Source of the DNA: Amphiura filiformis
Lineage: Eukaryota; Echinodermata; Ophiuroidea; Amphilepidida; Amphiuridae
Reading direction: 5' to 3'
Assembly: GCF_039555335.1 (NCBI RefSeq)
Contig: NC_092631.1
Span: forward strand, 15,805,805 to 15,869,804
Length of the DNA: 64,000 bases
Below are positions 24,901 through 33,900 of this stretch, one piece after another (position 1 is the stretch's first letter; the number at the start of each line of letters is the position of its first letter). A model generated the notes under the pieces. The model saw nothing but the letters and a program-made list of their open reading frames with translations, made no database searches and was not told where the DNA came from. Made by a program: the position numbers and the translations under genes.

Positions 24901-27900
24901 TGCGTTCCTAAGAGGAACCAGAGCTTAATCATGAGTAATGAGTTTCTGATTAGATAGCTTAATTATATTTATTGGCTACGAATGCCATGAATGTGTTCAA
25001 AAGATGAACCAAAGCTTAATCGTGGGTTATTGATTGGTAAGCGCAATTATGTCTATTGGCTACGAAGGTCATGAATGAGTTCCTAAGAGGAACCAATCTT
25101 GTTTTAAACGATCTTGATAAATTCGTTCCTAAACGGAAATAGTTATTGTTTGGGACGTTTAAGAGACGGCTAAATATCATGTATAATTATCGTAATCGAT
25201 ATATATTAATGAAAATTATACACCGAGTGAGAGTAGCTGGAGCAAAGTAAATGCTAGAAATATTTGCCTACGTTATAGCAATCGTTTATAATCAAAGACG
25301 TGTTCCAAAGAGGAGCCAGAGCATAACATTTTGTGAAGCGGTGATCATACTGCGTTTTTCTTTAAAAAGAAAGAATATATAAAAATATCGTTTTGTAAGC
25401 ACACAAAGATGCCTAGTGTCGAGAAGACAATCACAATTAGGCCTAATATCAGCGGAAGGCCGGTCATATATATATAATTAGCCAGTTAGGGCGCAATCCA
25501 AAATTGATATATTAGCATGAAGTTTAAAATTGTCGGCCAGAAATCTAACGAGTCGGAGATCAATTGATATTCAAATACGAATATACTGGCATGCATGCAT
25601 CAATATGCACGCTGAGATTACAACTAGGCAACAAATCCGCTACTAAGCTGTCTCCCATTTCGGTTCCGTATTCCGTTGCAGCTATTCGCAATGGATTTTT
25701 CCTCTGCGAATTTCGTCAAGTTTTATTATTCTCTAGAATAAACTCTATACTGATCGCGTCCTTTTTTTTGACGTCACCGTTCCGGCTTCCGGATCATACT
25801 AATAACATTCGAGAACGTAATCATCAGTGTTTTACGCCATTAAAATATGGCAAACGGCATTATGACGTGGATATCTTACTAAGCTTTAACAAGCCATATG
25901 ATTTCATGCATTGTTTTTGGCTTGGAAGGTTCTAATACTACGAAATAACTAAACTGATTTGCAAGAAAGCATCCCGCAAAAAATTTCAAGAAGATGAATA
26001 GCATTCGTACAATGCTGTCGGACTTGCAGATTTGAGCATTTAGCAGGTTTCTTCAGCGGACTTTTAAGCTTTGAAGAGATGTGATATTCAGACGCTTAAT
26101 GATGCTCTTAACAATTGCAGAGATCTACAAGTACGATTTTAAGTACTATAGGCAAGGATCAATTAAACTTTAGCGGGTTCTCATTCAGAAATATACTTCT
26201 GAGGTAAACAAATGCCAAATAATGATCTCACGTTTATTCATAAAGGAATTTTTCATAATAGCTCAAGATCGGGAGGGATATGGTAATACGGCAGTTAACC
26301 GAGTCCCATGCATACAGGTTGTGAAGTAGCATAGTGTTGGCGTTCACAGCATGCCAAAGATATGGCAATCTGGTAGATATTTTTCAATCTCGTTTTCGTG
26401 ATTAGGCATACATGGATTAACGTCTTGTATCAGATCATGTAGAAGTTTGCTCTTCCAGAAATGAGAGCAGTTGCGATTTCACTAGTTGCTTAAACAGTTA
26501 GAGATTGATTTTTAACGGTTTTATGGTTTAATATAGGGCCTATGCACAGTTAATTTTTGAGGCAAAATAAACCCTTTTCTCGATAAGCCCGTTCTTTGGT
26601 CTTCACGGAGGAGCTGCTGCGGCAAGGCGTCATACCCCATATGAATGTTGTTTTTGTGTGTATTCATTATGTTTAGGGAAACAGCGGCAGCGCGTATGAA
26701 AATATTTTATTCGCGTTTAAGCGCAGCGAATTTAGCGAATAAATGTTTTTTCTTACGGAGCTACAGCTGTTGAACAAAGGTTGTTCAGCGATTGTACAAC
26801 AATATCGCATCGATTGATTGGTTATTCAGGCGTTTCATTGAAGGATGAATTTCACTTCACGCTTGCGTATTCAGCCTGGACAGACCTGTAAATTTTCAAG
26901 ATCTCAACAGAAAGAGGTTATGCTTTGTTTTTTAAGAATGTTTTTTCCCAATTTGGAGTTTGTTGGGTAAGTTAATCTAATTTTTCTCTTGGTCTGATAA
27001 GTAGGCTTAAGGGTAGGTCTTTAACCTGTAATTAGTACAGCCAGGACAGACCGGTAGGGGAGAGCGGGGAGTGTTCGCCCTAGGGGCAGGTTCGCCCACC
27101 CCTTGTTTCTCAGCACTACGGCTATCGGGGGATTTGATGATGGCAAAATTAGGTGACATAGGTTATTATAAACTTCTCATATTAGCTACGCGACATATAG
27201 GGACGTGTTCATCGAACTGCAGCCAAAACAAAAAAATTACACCAAAACGTAATTTTTTGTTGCATTAATAATGTTGTATTATCATTGATACATAAATACA
27301 AGTGGTTTTAATGGAAATCTGTGTTGGGAACATATGGGATTTCTCAAAGATTTAATGCTGTTATAAACTCCTTATTCGATTTGTATTTTGCATACTCTGA
27401 AGAAAATACAAAAATGTGCACAAGGGGCACGTTCGCCCTTTTGAGGATGGGGCATGTTCGCCCTATATCTTCCCCGGGCGGACTTGCCCCAAACTGGAGG
27501 GCGGACCTGCCCCACCAGCGTATTATGCAAAATATTGATAATTATACCATTAAACAAGGTAAAACTACTGAAAAGCATGTTTTTAAAGTTATGTGGTATC
27601 AGTATTACTCATACCACCGTTTATGTCCTAATCCATAATCTCCCCGATGATACGTTTAAGCTCACTTTGGACCCCTACATTTTACCATGACCCGACCCCT
27701 GCAACAAATTTAGTAACTCCCCAGAAGAGAATGGATGCCCTGTATACGCTTGCTAAATGTTTGCATTGAATATGTTATTGTTATGCAATGTTTAAATCTT
27801 TTTTTGTGTTATTAGGGTGAACTTACCCCCACCATATGGGCGAACCTGCCCCAATATGGGGCAAGTTCGCCACTTTGCAAAACTTTTTTGTTTGCTCTAT

Positions 27901-30900
27901 CCTGTTGCTATTGTAAGGCCTATAGTTCTGGGATTGTAACCGTATATAGCTAAGACATAGGGCTTTCACATGAGCTAATCAGGTCATCCCTAACCTTAAA
28001 ATTGACATCGCTAGGCTGGTCAGAAAAAATAGGGCGAACACTCCCCGCTCTCCCCTACGGTACATTTTGTAGATCTCAACAGAAGAGGTTTTCGTCTTTT
28101 AAGAACGCTTTTTCTCAATTTCGAGTTTGTCGAGTAAGCTAATCTAACCTTCCCCTCGGTCCGGTACGTAGGCCTAAGGATAGGCTTTTAGCACGTATCA
28201 CGTAAGTCAGCACAACACTGTCCGGAGCTGCTGCGGCAAGGCGTCATACCCCATATGAATGTTGTTTTTGTGTGTATTCATTATGTTTAGGGAAACAGCG
28301 GCAGCGCGTATGAAAATATTTTATTCGCGTTTAAGCGCAGCGAATTTAGCGAATAAATCAAGCTGGTCACGGAGGAGACTACCCTCCTTTGTGTTTGTTC
28401 ATTTGTGTAAGGAGAGCCCATCTTGGAGTCCGTAATGACTTAGGCTACGCTCTCAGCTAGAGTCCGACGCTGCATTGCACTAGAAATACTTTTCTGTGAA
28501 ATCGCTATAGAGCCAACCGGGAACACGTATTCGTTTTGAAAATATAGCATTAAAATTAGTATCACCCTTGTGGCCCCCGTGCAGTGGAAAACCTTAATTC
28601 TTTCATTAAAAGGAAATGAAAAACAAAACAAAAACACGGATCTACCTGTGCACCTATAAAAATGAGCACAGCAATTTGTCTCAAATAATTATGAATGAAT
28701 TTTAAGAAACATACGGGATGATGATGAACATTGACCTGACGCCATGATAGTAGGATCTATTAGTCGTTTTATATACAATGTATATACCGTATTGTCATAA
28801 TACCAATGTTTGTCATTATATATAATGAGTAATATTTAGCAACGTAAATGTCAGTTCATATGCACAAACGAATACTGCATGATCGATCTTTATGATATTC
28901 AGGTTTTTGTACATCACATATAACATGTCACATAGGAGGTCATACGTGTTGACCTTCATCTATTGTATTTGTTCATCTGTGTATGGACAGGATTAACGCC
29001 ATTAAACGCCATTAAAACTCCATCAGTATAAGGGCGTATAGTTCAGTGAACTCACCGTATTGCTATTCCAAGTACTTTGATAATACAGATAATATGTATT
29101 AATGGGTCGAGACTCGAGGCGATTGCATTGAAAAACCTAATAAATTATTCATAACAGTTACGTAATCAATCGATAGTGCGGACATTTTTCATTTGCAAAC
29201 CACCAAAATTCGTAATCTTTTAGCGTTGGAAAAGAAACCACGTGAATCGAGTGCCCTCTCGAGAATATCTGCTCTCTGTTTATATTATCAAGCACAAATC
29301 ACATGGTTTTATTTAAAACAAACTCATATTGACCATAAAAATGAATAAAAACAGCCGGCTCTCAACACGCGATATTCAAAATTCCCCGCCGCCGAAATTG
29401 TCCAGTGCAATGACGTCGTGGTTATTTGTGCTCAATTGTTGTCAGCCTTCATTGTATTACTGGGACGTCACTGCACTCGATAATCTCGGCGCCTGGGAAT
29501 TTTGAATGTCGCGTGTTGAGAGACGGCTGTTTTAATTAGTTTTTATGGATAATATGAGTTTGTTTAAAATAAAACCACGTGATTCGTGCTTGGTAATTAA
29601 TTTTCTAACATATAAGGCATAATGTTGTGATTGCAGGAGTCATATCGTTTAAATACCGTAGCAATAGGTTAAAACAATTTTTGAATATATCGCCCAGCAC
29701 TACAAGCAGGTTGCACTTATCACCTGTGTATGTCTGCAATCATAGATTAAATGCAATACCGCTCTTTTCAACGGTACTAATCTTGCAGGTTCGAGTGATC
29801 AGCATGATATGGTTCAATGCAGAGGTATCGCGTGAACGTATTAGTGCATCGCGATATATTCAAAAATTGTTTTAACCTATTGCTAAGGTAGTTAATCCGG
29901 TTGTTACATCACTTCTACGGCGAATCAGTGATTTGGGAAATCAGATAACTCCTTCTTTTGCATTTTTTAAAGAAAATAGTATTTTGTCAATTAAAAATCA
30001 ATTTTCAATTGGAAGTATTAAAGTCGATGTTGGAGGCGTTTATCCATTTGGACACTCGTCGCTCGGATGACATATCGCTTGGATGACATACCGACGTATC
30101 AGCTATTTTTGACAACATATCAATTTGTAAGCGCCCTCTAGCAAAGTCATAGTTCATTAAATTTACAACCGTATGACAAAACAGGCGAAAGTAGTAACTT
30201 TTTGCACAAGATTTGCAATTTAAAGAGAATTGGCCATTGCTCATTCTAATGAGGCTAGTATATGGACAATATAAGTGTGCCCTTTCATTTAATGACATAA
30301 AATGTGACCGTACAGCACGAATGAGCCGTAAATGTCCTCAATTGTATTCTGAGTTACAGTGTAAAATGGGCATGAAGGTCATATTCATAGGTATTTCAAT
30401 TTGGTGCTACGTGTATCTCATTAAATGAGGTACACGTAGCACCCAATTGAGGTACCTATGAATATGACCTTCATGCCCATTTTACACTGTAACTCAGAAT
30501 ACAATTGAGGACATTTACGGCTCATTCGTGCTGTACGGTCACAAATTTGAAAAATATTGTGAGGAACACTTGAGGTTTTGACTTTTAAAACCTACATTTT
30601 GGTCAAAAATTGTGCCGTGGTATGTCCATACTAGCGTCACTAGAATGAGCAATGGCCAATTCTCTTTAAATTGCCAATCTTGTGCAAAAAGTTACTATTT
30701 TCGCCTGTTTTGTCATACGGTTGTAAATTCAATGAACTATGACTTTGCTAAAGAGCGCTTACAAATTGATAAGTACGCCACTATGTCGTAACTATTTCGG
30801 TAAATCGCGGCTGTGTGGCTAATACAGATATGAATTCAACAATGACTGGACATAATTGACGTATCACGTGTCGTATGTCAATTTAACCATTTTTCAAAAA

Positions 30901-33900
30901 ATTTACCATACTGGCGTATAAGTTTAATGATTAGTTACAATTAATTGGTGAACGACAACAATGTATTTTCATTAAATATAACTTAAATATCTATTTTTTC
31001 ATATCCATTCAAGAAAAGGAGACATTTTAATCGAGTCGAGGTAATGTATGACAAACGGGTAAAAGTTGCAAAAATATTTCAAATGCAATTTTATCTCATA
31101 ATGGCCATTTTCGTGATACGTCATTATTTCATCCGAGCGAATTCATACACACAATAACTTCACTGATATATCATATTTTCAGTACTTTTTGTTGTTTTTC
31201 ATATGAAACAAATACATGGTGTGAAAAGTATTAACTTATCCTTCACCGATGGTGCTCTTTAGTGCCTGTCTTGTAGGACTACATTTCCTTTGGATCTTAT
31301 TTTGATTTGCTTCGGTTCTTCTTTCAGGGATATCATAGAAAGAAGCACAGTTAAGATAGATACTATCTTGACATTTGCTCACCTGACGATGCATGATACC
31401 ACTCTACTTGGCCATTTATCATACTTCAAGGTAAGTTAGTGTGTAATTGCTATAAATGCATATATAAAAAGACAAACTACCATACAGAGAAAATAGAATC
31501 CAGTAAAATGACAATCGCGACAAAATGAGCAAGAATGAAAGTGGAGGAGTCCAGCAGGTGCGATCCGGGTGCCATCACAAACTGTCGAGAGGCTGATCTT
31601 TGGATATAGCTGGAGAGGAAGGCCATTGCTGAGCACGAGTGGCCCAACATTGTCCGGGTAATGAGCTCACGGGATTCAACTACAACAGGAAACAAAATTA
31701 CGCGTTCCTGAAAAACAATAATTTTGACCATCCAATTTTGATGTTTCTTCTTGATTTTTATGGGTTTAACGTTAAAGTGGTTCTTTTGATATTGATGTTG
31801 GGTCCCATGGAACTCCCCCCCCTGGGGGTGGGGGGATTTTCGAACATAGTCGTACGGGGACATGCCACGTGAACTTTCGGATGTTAACTTTCACTATATT
31901 TTTGCAACCCATCAGTATACCAATTTATGTTACAAATACCACCCAAAAAGCACACAAATTTGCCCAAATTGGTTGTTTTTAAGGGCACTTTTGCCCAAAT
32001 ATGCCAAATTGGGCGCATTGGCTTAAAACCTACCTATCGATATACCAAATCGCTGAAAAGGTATTCCAAAACCGTGACACATCCCCATAAACTTTCAACC
32101 AGGAAGAACCCCCCCATGTACACCCCCTCACCACAAGCGAGGAAAAAGGTACCTTGATCACTTTTACCATGCTTACATATTAATTTCCATTCCGCTTCTA
32201 AACCATTAATTAGGAAAAAGGAGTTGGTGTTATCAATGCGTCACCGTTTGCGTTAGGAATGCTTACACCACACGGCCCTCAACCATGGCACACAGCACCG
32301 GCACCACACATCAAGGAGAATTGTAGGAAAGCAGTTGATTACTGTCAAAGCAATGGAATTGATATTACCAAGTTAGCGCTACACTACACACTTTCCCACA
32401 ATGCAGTGCCGATTACAGTTATTGGTACGTCGAGCCCTGAAGAGATGAAGACCAACATCGGGAACGCTTGTGGTTCTTTGACATCTGTCGAATCTGAAAC
32501 AATGGAATATGTACTTGAAAAGTAAGAAATTAATTGATTGCCTTGTTGTATCCTTTATCGATTTTGATTTAGTTTATCCTGCGTGTTTTCATATTTTGTG
32601 ACGTGTCATGTCAAAAGGAGACACTTTTGGGCAGGTTATCAATTTTGAGGTTTTTACATATCTTAGAGATATTTTGCTCCACAACGCCGTTTACCCCCAA
32701 TGAAATCGGACATTCCTAAGCGAAGATATTGAGTTTGTAAGTTATGGTATTATAAAATTGGAAATTGAGATACCGGTCTTTAAAAATATTATTGACAATG
32801 TTGAGAGTATAGTTGGAATTACCTTGAAAAAATGTCAAGATGCCAGTTATATTCCGGTCTGAAACTATCAGACAATATGTTTAACATTAATAACATCACG
32901 AATTTGCAACAAACCCAAATTGTGAAAAAATCACACCCGGGCAGATTTTTGGCTATTTCTCCATTTACGATCCTGCCCAAAAGTGTCTCCTTTTGACATG
33001 ATACGTCACATTTGATCAAGTGCGGGCGAGTAGGATGGCAGGGGCCATTATGTCCATTTTAATAGACATTAATCGTCGTCCGTATTCCATAGTGGCGTAT
33101 AGTGGGGCGCCGCGAATAAACAACTTTTTGAGAAAATCGGGTTTGAAGAAATGCCAATTTAAAATCGAGTTGTGTAAATCAGACATTCATTATATTTTGT
33201 AAATGATGTGAAATTTCTGTAGTAAACTAAATAGATTTTATTGTTATATATTTTTCAAAAGAAATAAATACATACTTTTGCTGGCAAACTGACAATAAAA
33301 CTATACGTCACTATGGAAAACGAACAAAACGCAATACCTAACCTTTTTTTGTATTTATAGTGAGATCGACTATACGCCACTTTTATACATTTTATAATTA
33401 TGAAATATCGGCAAAATGAAAACATCGTATTCCATAGTGGGGTATAGGTCCGATACGCGTACGCCACTATGACATACGATGTTTTTCATTTTTGCCGATA
33501 TTTCATAAAATAAATGTATAAAAAGTGGCGTATGGTCGATACGCCACTATGGAATACGAAAAATGTCACTTTGTAACTATACGCCACATTTAATTAATCA
33601 ATTACTAATTAATTAGCTAATTATGACTGATGAGACTTAGAAAAATGAAAGAGAACATCATTAAAGACATATGTGCCAATTTTCAAAAAAATGACCAAAA
33701 ATCACTATACGCCACTATGGAATACAGCCGACGTTAACGAAAACAATACAGTGGAGAAGCAACGAAAAAGGAAAGAAGATGAACAAAGAAGTTAAAGCTT
33801 TTCCCCGAGTATTGACCCAGGACCCCTCACGTGCCAAACACTCCATATCGGCGAAGTGTAGCTACGGGTGTTTCGCTAGCCCGGCCAACGAAACCGTGCG

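Larger units (their letters stand above)
21259..28358. mobile_element. Candidate non-autonomous tyrosine-recombinase retroelement with split direct repeats
   Basis: The order is A1 (21259-21407), internal region, B1 (26610-26744) overlapping A2 (26741-26889), then B2 (28224-28358). A1 and A2 agree at all 149 bases; B1 and B2 agree at all 135. B ends and A begins with AAAT, and the B1-A2 junction has exactly one AAAT. This is the layout of DIRS/Ngaro-type elements, in which the internal junction templates the joined termini of a circular intermediate. No target duplication is seen beyond the shared AAAT. I see no reverse transcriptase, RNase H or recombinase motif inside, so it is taken as non-autonomous. 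A separate 1-kb TIR transposon is inserted between A2 and B2. It fills half of the 14-kb AKR intron. Confidence 0.65.

Noticed and set aside
24640-25100. Evenly spaced palindromic repeats resembling a CRISPR array
   Set aside because: The genome is eukaryotic, the spacers are themselves related repeats, and spacing is irregular. It is a minisatellite.
21259-26889. A1 and A2 as ordinary LTRs
   Set aside because: A second repeat pair (B1/B2) in staggered order with an exact B1A2 fusion fits split direct repeats better, and no TG...CA ends or duplicated flank are seen.
27071-27690. Several overlapping open frames
   Set aside because: Lie inside the 1-kb TIR element and translate its iterated GGGGCAxGTTCGCCC motif.
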